Assembly: GCA_023436205.1 (NCBI GenBank)
Contig: JAEZKC010000055.1
Span: forward strand, 1-64,000
Source of the DNA: Fibrobacterota bacterium
GTDB taxonomy: Bacteria > Fibrobacterota > Chitinivibrionia > Chitinivibrionales > Chitinispirillaceae
Direction of reading: 5' to 3'
DNA: 64,000 nucleotides
Program-made: the position numbers and the translations under genes
Part shown: positions 1-7,114 of the stretch, piece after piece
How the letters are laid out: every line of letters begins with the position of its first letter
How positions within the stretch are numbered: position 1 is the first letter of the stretch
Notes under the pieces: generated by a model
Told to the model about the DNA's origin: nothing
The model's database searches: none
Seen by the model: only the letters and a program-made list of their open reading frames with translations

Positions 1-1
1 T

Positions 2-229
2 GTGGCTGCAAACAGGGTGAAAGGGGTGAGGGCAGCATTGATTACCGATATCTACTCGGCTCATCAGGGGGTGGAGCACGATGCCATGAATATAATATGT
101 ATAGGGTCACGGGTGAGTGGAGCGGCATTGGCGGCTGATCTGGTGAGGGCGTTTCTGGGGGCGCGGTTTTCGGGGCTGGAGCGGTATGTGAGGCGTCTTG
201 AGAAGGTGGCGGCTTTGGAGCGGGGGTGA
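2..229 (+). CDS. rpiB: Ribose-5-phosphate isomerase B, C-terminal part (cut by window edge)
   Basis: This is the C-terminal end of an RpiB/LacAB-family sugar-phosphate isomerase, which interconverts ribose 5-phosphate and ribulose 5-phosphate in the pentose phosphate pathway. The visible part carries the family block N-R-V-K-G-V-R-A-A, then YSAHQGVEHD-MN and the closing RAFL-ARFSGLERYVRRLEKV helix. The reading frame is open to the first base, so the true start lies upstream of the window. Roughly 75 of the usual 145-150 residues are present, and the catalytic N-terminal half is not visible. Family assignment is confident; the exact substrate is inferred. Confidence 0.88.
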   Translation: MAANRVKGVRAALITDIYSAHQGVEHDAMNIICIGSRVSGAALAADLVRAFLGARFSGLERYVRRLEKVAALERG

Positions 230-458
230 TAATCAGATTGGGAGTCTTGAGAAAGGGGAGTATCCGGATGAGCAGGGTGCCGGGGGTGTTTTAGTGATTA
301 AGGAAGGGGCTTATGCGCTGCAGTGGTCTGTTGGCATTTCTATTGCCCCCATTATGATTGTCTAGTGCAATCAGTCTTCCCGTCCGGTAAAATCCGGGCT
401 ATGGCATTGCCGGTGCGGGGGGGACATCTTCCGTAATGTCGGAGAAAAGGAGGGCTTT

Positions 459-1142
459 ATGGATATGGCAGCCCCACAGGGATATCAGGGAGCGGGAGCA
501 ACCCCCAGAGAGAAGACCAGTGCCAAGGTGATCGCCTCGGGGTCTTTGTCTGAAGGCATTTTGGGAGCAGGTGCAGTAGTGCTTGCCATTTTGGGTCTGC
601 TGGGAATTTTCCCTGCACTGTTTCTGTACATTGCCACTATAGCAATTGGAGCGGCGCTGCTCTTTGAGGGTGGTGCAGTGTCCAGCCGTATTTCCTCTCT
701 GACCCACGACCGTACGCTCAGTCGAGCCGAGGCGGAGGAGATCGGCACAGGGATGACAGCGGAATTTCTGGCGGGAATAGCCGGTGTTGCTCTGGGAATT
801 CTGGCATTGGTGGGAGTGGCTCCAATCACTCTGACATCCATTGCCATGATCACTTTCGGTGCGGCACTTGTTTTCGGAAGCGGATCAACAGCTCGCATAA
901 ACAGCTTTTCTTTCGAGCACTATGAGAATGATACTGCCCGTCAGGTGGCCCGGGAGTCGGTGACCGCCGCGGCAGGCGTGCAGATGCTTGTGGGAATTGG
1001 TGCGGTGGTGCTGGGAATACTGGCACTTCTGGGCATCTTTCCTCTTATTCTTAATCTGGTTGCGGTCCTGGCGATTGGTGGATCGGACCTTATAAGCGGT
1101 GGTGCAATCGGGAGTAGAATGATGAGCATGTTCAGACGTTGA
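459..1142 (+). CDS. Membrane protein with three internal two-helix repeats
   Basis: Function unknown. The protein of 227 residues consists of three copies of an approximately 45-residue unit, each with a glycine-rich hydrophobic hairpin (pattern GIxALGILALxGI-P then AxxxFGAALxF) that closes with a G-S/A-S-x-R-I/M-x-S segment. The copies start near residues 35, 105 and 175, are separated by short charged linkers, and give about six membrane segments. The layout is reminiscent of DUF308/HdeD-like acid-resistance membrane proteins, but I cannot prove membership. The start is supported by an AAAGGAGGG ribosome-binding site 6-8 bases upstream. It stands alone between rpiB and an FAD reductase. Confidence 0.75.
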   Translation: MDMAAPQGYQGAGATPREKTSAKVIASGSLSEGILGAGAVVLAILGLLGIFPALFLYIATIAIGAALLFEGGAVSSRISSLTHDRTLSRAEAEEIGTGMTAEFLAGIAGVALGILALVGVAPITLTSIAMITFGAALVFGSGSTARINSFSFEHYENDTARQVARESVTAAAGVQMLVGIGAVVLGILALLGIFPLILNLVAVLAIGGSDLISGGAIGSRMMSMFRR

Positions 1143-1289
1143 GCCGGTTGATTATTTCAGGCAAGCGGTAACGTGTGCTGCCGGGCCGGCTTCTTCCTCA
1201 GGGTGGGCCGGCAACCATCCGAAGGGCTGTGATTTTCCGGACGTGGTTGGTACAGATCACCGTTTGTCTGTTTTCTGAAAGGATGAGAA

Positions 1290-2501
1290 ATGAAATCCCA
1301 GTTTTTCGAGTACATCATTGCCGGGGCCGGGCTGGCGGGGGTATCGGCAGTTCAGGCTATCAGGGAGCAGGACCCTCTGGGAAGCATTCTGCTTGTGGGG
1401 GCCGAAAACCGGCTTCCTTATAACCGCCCCCCTCTCACCAAAGGGCTGTGGAGTGGAAAGAAGAAATTTGAGGATATTTTCGTGCAAAGTTCCGTGTGGT
1501 TCGAGAAGAACGGGGTGGAGCTGCGTCTGGGCACCGCGATCAGTGCTGTTTCTCCGGTCACAAGGGAGGTTTTTCTGCAGGAGGGGGGTGCCCTTTCCTA
1601 TGGAAAGCTTCTTCTGAGCACTGGTGGTTCTCCCCGCAGGCTTTCTCTGCCGGGAGAGGAGGATGAGTTCATATTCTATTACCGTTACGTAAGCGATTAT
1701 GAACGGCTCAGGCCTCTGGTGAAGCCGGGGGTGAGGGTGGCGGTGATCGGCGGAGGGTTTATCGGCTCGGAGCTGGCCGCCTCGCTTTCTCTTCAGGGGG
1801 CGCAGGTGACCATTATTATGCCTCAGCAGTATCTCTGTTCCAGAGTATTTCCTGATGAACTGGCCCGGGCTGTCACCGGTGAATACACTAACCGGGGGAT
1901 CTACATCATGGCACATGATTCGGTGCAGTCTTTTCATCGGGAAGGTGAGCAGATTGTGATTGAAACCGGTTCGGGGCTGCTCAGAAGTGATCTGGTTGTG
2001 GCCGGACTGGGTATAGAGCCGGAAACGGAGCTTGCCGGGCAGGCCGGTCTGAGAGTGGAGAAGGGTATCTGGGTTGATGAATATCTGCGGACCAGTGATC
2101 CTGATATATATGCAGCCGGGGATAATGCCTTCTTTCCTTATCAGGCTTTGCAGAAGCGGGTACGGGTAGAGCATTGGGATAATGCCATGTACCAGGGGTA
2201 TACCGCCGGGCGCAACATGGCTGGTGGGGAAGAAGTTTACAGTCACATGCCCTATTTCTTTTCCGATCTGTTCGATTTCGGTTATGAGGCGGTAGGGGAT
2301 GTGAACAGTGCCAACTCGACGGTGTCGGACTGGAGAGAGCAGAACGTTGAGGGAGTAATCTATTATCTGAACGGGCTGAATCAGATTGTGGGAGTTATGT
2401 GCTGTGGAATTTATGGTAAAATGGACCAGGCGAGGGATGTGATTCGCCGCAGGGTGACACTGGATCCCGCCGCTAAAGAGTTTCCTATCAGCGGAGACTA
2501 G
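1290..2501 (+). CDS. FAD-dependent NAD(P)H oxidoreductase (ferredoxin-reductase/AIF-like)
   Basis: A pyridine-nucleotide-disulfide-oxidoreductase-fold flavoprotein of 403 residues. The N-terminal FAD-binding motif GAGLAG is at residues 11-16, a second Rossmann motif for NAD(P)H (V-I-G-G-G-F-I-G-S-E) sits near residue 155, and the second FAD contact DIYAAGDNAFF is near residue 275. The C-terminal domain resembles apoptosis-inducing-factor/rubredoxin- or ferredoxin-reductase proteins. There is no CxxC redox pair next to the FAD site, so it is not a thioredoxin-reductase type. The substrate cannot be read from sequence. A GAAAGGATGAG ribosome-binding site precedes the ATG. Cytosolic location is expected. 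Confidence 0.85.
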   Translation: MKSQFFEYIIAGAGLAGVSAVQAIREQDPLGSILLVGAENRLPYNRPPLTKGLWSGKKKFEDIFVQSSVWFEKNGVELRLGTAISAVSPVTREVFLQEGGALSYGKLLLSTGGSPRRLSLPGEEDEFIFYYRYVSDYERLRPLVKPGVRVAVIGGGFIGSELAASLSLQGAQVTIIMPQQYLCSRVFPDELARAVTGEYTNRGIYIMAHDSVQSFHREGEQIVIETGSGLLRSDLVVAGLGIEPETELAGQAGLRVEKGIWVDEYLRTSDPDIYAAGDNAFFPYQALQKRVRVEHWDNAMYQGYTAGRNMAGGEEVYSHMPYFFSDLFDFGYEAVGDVNSANSTVSDWREQNVEGVIYYLNGLNQIVGVMCCGIYGKMDQARDVIRRRVTLDPAAKEFPISGD

Positions 2502-2537
2502 TGCGGGTTCTGGCTGGGAACTTTAAAGAGGGGATGT

Positions 2538-3113
2538 GTGACTATGCAGATACCGCTTGAGATAACTTTCAGAAATGTGGACAAGACTGATGAGGTTGAT
2601 GCATTGATCAGACGAAAGGCGGCGAAGCTCGATGAGATTTGCGACTATCTAATCAGCTGTCGGGTTGCTGTAGAAAAGGTGCAGCGTCATCAGAGCTCAG
2701 GGCAGCCTTACCGTGTGCGTCTTGATATAAAAATGCCACCCGGGCATGAGATTGTGGTGAACCGGGATCCTGCCAGGGCTAACCTGCATCTTGATCTGGA
2801 AGCGGAGATTCGCTGGGCTTTCGATACTGCGGAGCGCCAGATAAAGGAGCTTATGGAAAAACAGCGCCACGATGTAAAGAAGCACCCGTTTCAGGAGGTA
2901 CAGGGGATCGTGGACAAGATTTTCAGAGCGGATGGTACCGGTTTTATTCTGAGCAATGATGGCCGGCAGATTTTCTTTCATCGCAATGCTCTGGTGAATA
3001 CCGATTTTGTGTATTTGCGGGAGGGCGATGGAGTGCGTTTTGTGGAGACCATGGGGGAGAAGGGGCCTCAGGCGTCCACCGTGCAGGTGGTGCAGTCTCC
3101 TCCTAATTACTGA
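2538..3113 (+). CDS. Ribosome-hibernation-factor-like (RaiA/HPF) domain fused to a cold-shock domain
   Basis: The first roughly 110 residues resemble the sigma-54-modulation/RaiA ribosome-binding domain (ITFRNVDKTDEVDALIRRKAAKLDEI, followed by a beta-strand and a helix ending AFDTAERQIKELM). The last roughly 70 residues form a cold-shock-like OB fold (G-I-V-D-K-I-F, then GTGFI, QIFFHRNAL, then V-R-F-V-E near the end). Typical HPF proteins have a dimerisation domain instead, so this is the RaiA-CSD architecture. It is expected to bind ribosomes or RNA during slow growth or stress. The start could be GTG 2538 or ATG 2544; the GAGGGG site upstream fits the ATG spacing slightly better. It follows the FAD reductase by 36 bp. 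Confidence 0.85.
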   Translation: MTMQIPLEITFRNVDKTDEVDALIRRKAAKLDEICDYLISCRVAVEKVQRHQSSGQPYRVRLDIKMPPGHEIVVNRDPARANLHLDLEAEIRWAFDTAERQIKELMEKQRHDVKKHPFQEVQGIVDKIFRADGTGFILSNDGRQIFFHRNALVNTDFVYLREGDGVRFVETMGEKGPQASTVQVVQSPPNY

Positions 3114-3130
3114 TTGGAGCTTGTTCGAGG

Positions 3131-3155
3131 GGGATGGGAGTTGTGCTCTCATCCC
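3131..3155 (+). terminator. Possible intrinsic terminator after the RaiA-CSD gene
   Basis: A 10-bp stem (GGGATGGGAG with CTCTCATCCC, one G-U pair) encloses a TTGTG loop 17 bases after the stop codon. The T-tract that follows is very short, so termination activity is uncertain. Confidence 0.4.
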
Positions 3156-3468
3156 TTCCATGAATTTCTTGCAGACCCAATGTTTAGAAATTTGCAATAT
3201 CTTCTACATACGCCAAAACTTTTTTCTCATCCAGTTACTAAGTAGTTCTCCCTTATGACTCGCTTCTTTCATAAAAGATGAAATGCTGGACCGGTATAAA
3301 TTCACCAAGGGGGTGAAAGGGAAGTGAGCAACGGAGAGAGCTAAGGATCTGGGTTGGAGAAACTGATATATCTTCATAAATTACAATATCTTACAAGTGT
3401 GTGATTTAACGAGTTGTTTTAGTTGTCCAAGTTGCTATGATCTATGGATAAAGTGATAAGTGCGGAAG
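3156..3468. other. Intergenic gap, no gene seen
   Basis: About 310 bases between a plus-strand and a minus-strand gene that converge here. I see no open frame with a credible start and ribosome-binding site, no tRNA-like fold and no repeat shared with other gaps in the window. Confidence 0.5.
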
Positions 3469-3488
3469 GCTGAGGTTAGAACCTCAGC
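3469..3488. repeat. Perfect palindrome overlapping a stop codon (member of a two-copy palindrome family)
   Basis: GCTGAGGTT, a two-base AG loop, then AACCTCAGC: a perfect 9-bp stem lying across the TAA of the minus-strand baeRF gene. A related palindrome occurs at 23952-23970 (GCTGCGG, AGAAC, CCGCAGC). The A-T pair here is C-G there, a compensatory change, and both continue with AC on the plus strand. It may act as a terminator or a small REP-like element. Confidence 0.5.
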
Positions 3489-4630
3489 ACCGCTGCAGCT
3501 TCTTTTGTGGCGGGAATCTGTTCGGGTTTAAGTACGAATACGGTGCCGCCTTTGAGTATGGTGTTGATTGCTGCCGTTTCCAGCAGGTCCTCATCTCCGG
3601 GCTCCTTTTGTTCATGTACAGTGATGTCCTGGCTTGAGGGTTCGAAAAAGCCCCATTTGTGTGTTGAACCGTCGGCGATGAAAAGGGTTTCGATTCGCCC
3701 GTTCACCGATCCTTGTACGATAGTCTTCAGGTCTTCTGTAGCTACCGGGCTGTGTTCACCTTTAAGCTGCTCGAAAAAGGAGAAGGTCTTCTTTTCTCCT
3801 TTCTGAAAATGCGGGAGAACGACAGGCCAGGCCAGGCGGTGAATCTCCGATTCTTCAGCATTCTCCAGGTTCTTTTCTATGCATTCTTCCAAAAGGTGGG
3901 GATAGGAGTTCTCTCCCCTGTAGAGCGGATTGTGGTAATCAATTCCGGCAGTAATAAGGGGGGCGTTGCTGTCGGCCAGGATTTTGGTAACTGCATTGTT
4001 TATGGTAGTGAAGTAGTGTATCAGGTCCTGCTTTGTTTTATCAGTTTGGTTTCCATAGCCGAAAACCGTTGGCGGGTTTCCACCCATACCCGAGGGTTTG
4101 CTGTAGAACTGGGTATTTTTCTCTTTATTGTCGAACCCCAGAGTTTCCACCATGCTTTTGGGCAGCAAGTCGGAATGTATGCGTCTTATGGAAAATCTGT
4201 TACCAGCATATAGCTTGGGGCCGCTCATATTAAGGGTAAGCACGTAGAACAGGGTTTTGCCGGAAAGCATACCCAATATCGGTTTGAAGTGAAAGCGATC
4301 GGTAGCCAGTGACAGCTGATTGAAGCTGTAGGGGACCCTGAAAACCTGAAGAAAGTTTTCGGAGAGAAACACCGCCAGACCATCGCTCATGTGCATCCAG
4401 AAATTTCCGTTGGTGAGAAGTCTTCGTGCCGGATAGATGAATTCAGCAGCATCGGTATGGCGCAATCCCATGTTCACCAGCTGCACCTCCGCCTCGCCCA
4501 CCAGATTTTTATAGCGGATGGGGTTCTGCTGAGTGTCTGAACCCGTACGGAACGTGGGCATGTATATGGTAACGCACCTGCCCTGCACATCTGCAAGCTG
4601 CCTGAGGTTTTCTTCCGTAAATAGGTCCAC
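3476..4630 (-). CDS. Bacterial archaeo-eukaryotic release-factor-like protein (baeRF family)
   Basis: A protein of 384 residues resembling bacterial homologues of the eRF1/Pelota fold. It opens with a FTEENLRQLADVQGRCVTIYMPT segment, has a central beta-rich region (KTLFYVLTLN, SGPKLYAG), a HYFTTINNAVTKIL helix and a C-terminal block ending in EAAAVLRF. The C-terminal half carries AGIDYHNPLYRGE and GGTVFVLKPEQIP, typical of baeRF proteins. The real role of these bacterial families is not established; a ribosome-associated stress function is inferred. The open frame extends to 4828, but I choose GTG at 4630 because an AGGAGG site lies 5 bases upstream and this avoids overlap with the divergent holin-like gene. 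Confidence 0.7.
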   Translation of the reverse strand: MDLFTEENLRQLADVQGRCVTIYMPTFRTGSDTQQNPIRYKNLVGEAEVQLVNMGLRHTDAAEFIYPARRLLTNGNFWMHMSDGLAVFLSENFLQVFRVPYSFNQLSLATDRFHFKPILGMLSGKTLFYVLTLNMSGPKLYAGNRFSIRRIHSDLLPKSMVETLGFDNKEKNTQFYSKPSGMGGNPPTVFGYGNQTDKTKQDLIHYFTTINNAVTKILADSNAPLITAGIDYHNPLYRGENSYPHLLEECIEKNLENAEESEIHRLAWPVVLPHFQKGEKKTFSFFEQLKGEHSPVATEDLKTIVQGSVNGRIETLFIADGSTHKWGFFEPSSQDITVHEQKEPGDEDLLETAAINTILKGGTVFVLKPEQIPATKEAAAVLRF

Positions 4631-4787
4631 AGATTCCTCCTGGTCAAAGATTTGAAAAGAGTAGTCCAGTATGAGTTTTTGCAACAGATATGCCAAGGAA
4701 GCGGAAATCAGAAAAGCCCGCAAGGCCCGACACTGGCCCCTCTTTTGCCTCCCTTGCACTTTATGAACTATTTCAGAAGGGGATCCT

Positions 4788-5189
4788 ATGAATGAGCAAA
4801 GCAGGCAGTCTGCCGGTGAGCAGCCCAATGCCTTCGATCTGCTGAAAAAAATAGGCGGTCAGGTCAGACTTCTGATGCATAAGGAGGTGGATCTGGCCAA
4901 GGCTGAACTGAAAGCATCCATAAAGAATGAGGTTATAATGGTCAGCGGTATAAGTACCGCTGCGGTTCTGGCTCTCTTGGGGGTGAACATGCTCTTGGTG
5001 GCCGCAGCATTCGCGCTGGCTTTTCTCATCCCCGGCTGGGCTGCCTCGCTGATTATTGCAGGAGTCTTGTTTCTGGCAGCTCTCGTGGTGTGGCTTGCAT
5101 TTTGGCCTTACCGGGTAAAATCGCCGCTGGTGCGCACAACTGAGACTCTCAAGGACGACTTAACCATTCCCAGGAGGAAGGCAGCGTGA
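4788..5189 (+). CDS. Holin-X/DUF1469-type small membrane protein
   Basis: 133 residues: a charged N-terminal amphipathic helix (LLKKIGGQVRLLMHKEVDLAKAEL) followed by two hydrophobic helices (about 50-75 and 80-105) and a basic tail. This matches the putative Actinobacterial Holin-X/phage holin superfamily III domain, which is common on bacterial chromosomes without phage and usually sits with stress or envelope genes. No other phage gene is nearby, so a holin role is unlikely. A GAAGGGGATCCT segment precedes the ATG. It overlaps the next gene by 4 bases (GTGA), implying translational coupling. Confidence 0.75.
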   Translation: MNEQSRQSAGEQPNAFDLLKKIGGQVRLLMHKEVDLAKAELKASIKNEVIMVSGISTAAVLALLGVNMLLVAAAFALAFLIPGWAASLIIAGVLFLAALVVWLAFWPYRVKSPLVRTTETLKDDLTIPRRKAA

Positions 5190-5458
5190 ATCGAATCCAT
5201 GACCATACCAAAGCCACCCCCTCAAATGAAGCCGATCGCATCGAGGAGGAGATTGAGCTGATTCAGGACGATCTGGGCTCTCTCATAAGGCAGTTCATAA
5301 GCAGCGTTCGGCAGATGATCACTCCAAAGCTGCTTAAAGACAAGCGGGTGCTGCTGGCTCTGGCCGGGCTTTATTTTTACTGTGCCTTGAAGTCAGCGCT
5401 GGCCGGCAGGGCAAAGAAACGGCGTAAGCCGGCTCGTTCCTCCTGTTGCTGCCGTTAA
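5186..5458 (+). CDS. DUF3618-like small membrane-associated protein
   Basis: 90 residues starting with GTG within the stop of the preceding holin-X gene. An acidic helix (EADRIEEEIELIQDDLGSLI) resembles the start of DUF3618 proteins, which commonly follow holin-X genes. One hydrophobic segment (VLLALAGLYFYCALKSALAG) is followed by a strongly basic, cysteine-ending tail (RAKKRRKPARSSCCCR). Function unknown; it probably forms a unit with its upstream partner at the inner membrane. Confidence 0.65.
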   Translation: MNRIHDHTKATPSNEADRIEEEIELIQDDLGSLIRQFISSVRQMITPKLLKDKRVLLALAGLYFYCALKSALAGRAKKRRKPARSSCCCR

Positions 5459-5482
5459 TCTAACCACTTGAATTAGCCTCTG

Positions 5483-5511
5483 TTGCGGGGAACTATTCAA
5501 GCTCCCCGCAA
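5483..5511. terminator. Hairpin between convergent genes
   Basis: Perfect 9-bp GC-rich stem TTGCGGGGA / TCCCCGCAA with an 11-base loop, lying between the ends of the DUF3618-like gene (plus) and the PRC-barrel gene (minus). No T-tract, so it may be a bidirectional terminator of low strength. Confidence 0.5.
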
Positions 5512-5518
5512 CGAGTCT

Positions 5519-6388
5519 TCAGTATTTGAGCCTGTCGTAATATTCATAGAGCAACTTCTCGTAATCCCGGGTTACTGCAATGGAGGGGTTGTAGGCAGGG
5601 GTGTTTTCAAGATCCTCCTCGGTAATGGTGACATGCACCCTTGACATGCCCCAGTTGACATCTCTCACCCAGTGAAGGGAGAGAAGTACTTTTCTGTCGG
5701 CACGGGTGTTGACTGCCAGATAGCGAATCACCCAGTCTGCATCTTCCAGGATAAAGTCATCCAGAATTCCTGATTCTCCGGAGGTGGTCTCGATGCGGTA
5801 GCCCAGCACATCCCTGGTACTTCTCAGCTCCATCGTGAAGGTGCCCTCCTGGTCGCCGCTGGAGAATTCGAATTCCCGGGTTTCTTCATCGTCCGGTTCA
5901 CCGGGCATGGTGAGCATGCTGTCGGAGATCTCCTCCTCCTCGGCCGGGCTTTCGATTTCCTCTCCAACTCCCGGTTCGCTGTCGTCTGTTTCGGCGGCAT
6001 CTTCCTCGCTGGGGATCTCGGTGGGTTCGTTTTTCACTTCCCGGGTATCGAGAAAGGAGACCTGCCCCCAATAAACCGGCCACTCGTAGTAGCGGCGCAG
6101 GGCGATTTCGTACTGCCTGGAAATGGGCAGATCGAGATTTTCCTGAGGGCTGGCCAGGATTCGCTTCTTTGTGAGGGAAACCGGAAGAATTCGGCGTTCC
6201 CAGTCTGGTTCCCCGACTGAAATGGGGGAGATGAGCACCTTACGGTCCATTATTTTTTCGCTAATATTCACCACGAAGTAGCGCAGAGCCCACTCCGAGT
6301 CGTCGAATAGTATGTCGATGACGGTTCCGATGTAGCCGTCGACCGCTTCCACCCTGAAATCCAGGGCATCTTTGGCCTTGTGAAGCAT
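5519..6388 (-). CDS. Protein with two PRC-barrel domains joined by an acidic linker
   Basis: 289 residues. The first PRC-barrel-like domain is at about 1-85 (LHKAKDALDFRVEAVDGYIG then DSEWALRYFVVN). The second is at about 185-280 (LRSTRDVLGYRIETTSGESG then DADWVIRYLAVN). They share the signature G-x-I/L-x-D-x-x-x-x-D/E-x-D/E-W-x-x-R-Y-x-x-V-N, so they arose by duplication. The linker (about 115-185) is very rich in Glu and Asp and is probably disordered. PRC-barrel proteins occur in photosynthetic reaction centres, RimM and many general stress loci; the role here is unknown. A stress-linked role with the adjacent holin-X pair is inference. Confidence 0.8.
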   Translation of the reverse strand: MLHKAKDALDFRVEAVDGYIGTVIDILFDDSEWALRYFVVNISEKIMDRKVLISPISVGEPDWERRILPVSLTKKRILASPQENLDLPISRQYEIALRRYYEWPVYWGQVSFLDTREVKNEPTEIPSEEDAAETDDSEPGVGEEIESPAEEEEISDSMLTMPGEPDDEETREFEFSSGDQEGTFTMELRSTRDVLGYRIETTSGESGILDDFILEDADWVIRYLAVNTRADRKVLLSLHWVRDVNWGMSRVHVTITEEDLENTPAYNPSIAVTRDYEKLLYEYYDRLKY

Positions 6389-6710
6389 TTGGGCAAAACC
6401 TCCTGCTGACGGTGATCAGCTCTCCAGTGCTCCTCGCCTTGGCGGGGGCATAACCAAACAGGGGGATCAAAGGGTGTGCCATTGTCCCTTTCTCACCCTT
6501 TTCCCAATCTGGGAAGCATCACTGTTGCACTTCCGGAAAAAGTGCCCGGGGCAGCATCCCCGCCGCCAGGGAGCCCCGGCACACCTTTTGCAAACAGCCT
6601 TTTTATCCAGAACGGGAAGGGAGCCAAAGTTCGGCGAGGGGCGCGCATCGCCGCTCTCAAGCTGCCTCATCTCAGCACCACAGTTCCACCATTTTCAAAG
6701 GATCCACAGT
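6389..6710. other. Divergent intergenic region, no gene seen
   Basis: About 320 bases between the divergent PRC-barrel and RRM genes; it must hold both promoters. Overlapping open frames exist but have no ribosome-binding site and no recognisable protein. I could not pick out a convincing -35/-10 pair. Confidence 0.4.
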
Positions 6711-7004
6711 ATGTCCCAGAAGCTTTACATCGGTAACCTGCCCTACAGAACCACCGAGAACGATGTCCGCAAGCTCTTCAACAAGTTCGAGCCCATTCAC
6801 TCCATTGTGCTTATCAACGACAAGGATACCGGACGGTCACGGGGTTTCGGATTCATCGAGCTTGAGGAGCCCAATGCCGATGCTGCCATTAACGAGTTGG
6901 CAGACACCATTTTCGGGGGACGCAACCTGCGTATAAGCAAAGCGCGGGACAGGGAACCTATGGAAGCTCGTTCACCTCGCATTCATGCCATTCAAAGAAA
7001 CTAA
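6711..7004 (+). CDS. RRM-domain RNA-binding protein
   Basis: 97 residues forming a single RNA-recognition motif. RNP2 is LYIGNL at residues 5-10 and RNP1 is RSRGFGFIEL at about 44-53, including the two RNA-stacking aromatics. This matches the bacterial Rbp/cyanobacterial-type RRM family, often cold- or stress-induced. The tail after the RRM is short and basic. The start is the ATG at 6711, where the RRM begins, although the open frame extends 237 bases further upstream. A strong terminator follows. Confidence 0.9.
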   Translation: MSQKLYIGNLPYRTTENDVRKLFNKFEPIHSIVLINDKDTGRSRGFGFIELEEPNADAAINELADTIFGGRNLRISKARDREPMEARSPRIHAIQRN

Positions 7005-7027
7005 TCTCCTTTGGGTAGAGCGAGGTC

Positions 7028-7058
7028 GCGGGTCTGTTCGATCGCGGCCCGCTTTTTT
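7028..7058 (+). terminator. Intrinsic terminator after the RRM gene
   Basis: Stem GCGGGTC / GGCCCGC (one G-U pair), loop of 11 bases, followed by TTTTTT. It sits 23 bases after the RRM stop codon. Confidence 0.8.
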
Positions 7059-7114
7059 CCAATTGGCACCCCCATTGCTCTTTTCCTCTCTGAAAAAGGG
7101 AGGAGAGTGCATCT

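Noticed and set aside
399..1129. Minus-strand open frames across the three-repeat membrane protein
   Set aside because: They are antisense shadows in a GC-rich gene with no ribosome-binding sites and low-complexity A/P/S content.
4788..5458. Prophage lysis genes
   Set aside because: The holin-X and DUF3618-like genes stand without endolysin, spanin, terminase or capsid genes; such families are common chromosomal genes.
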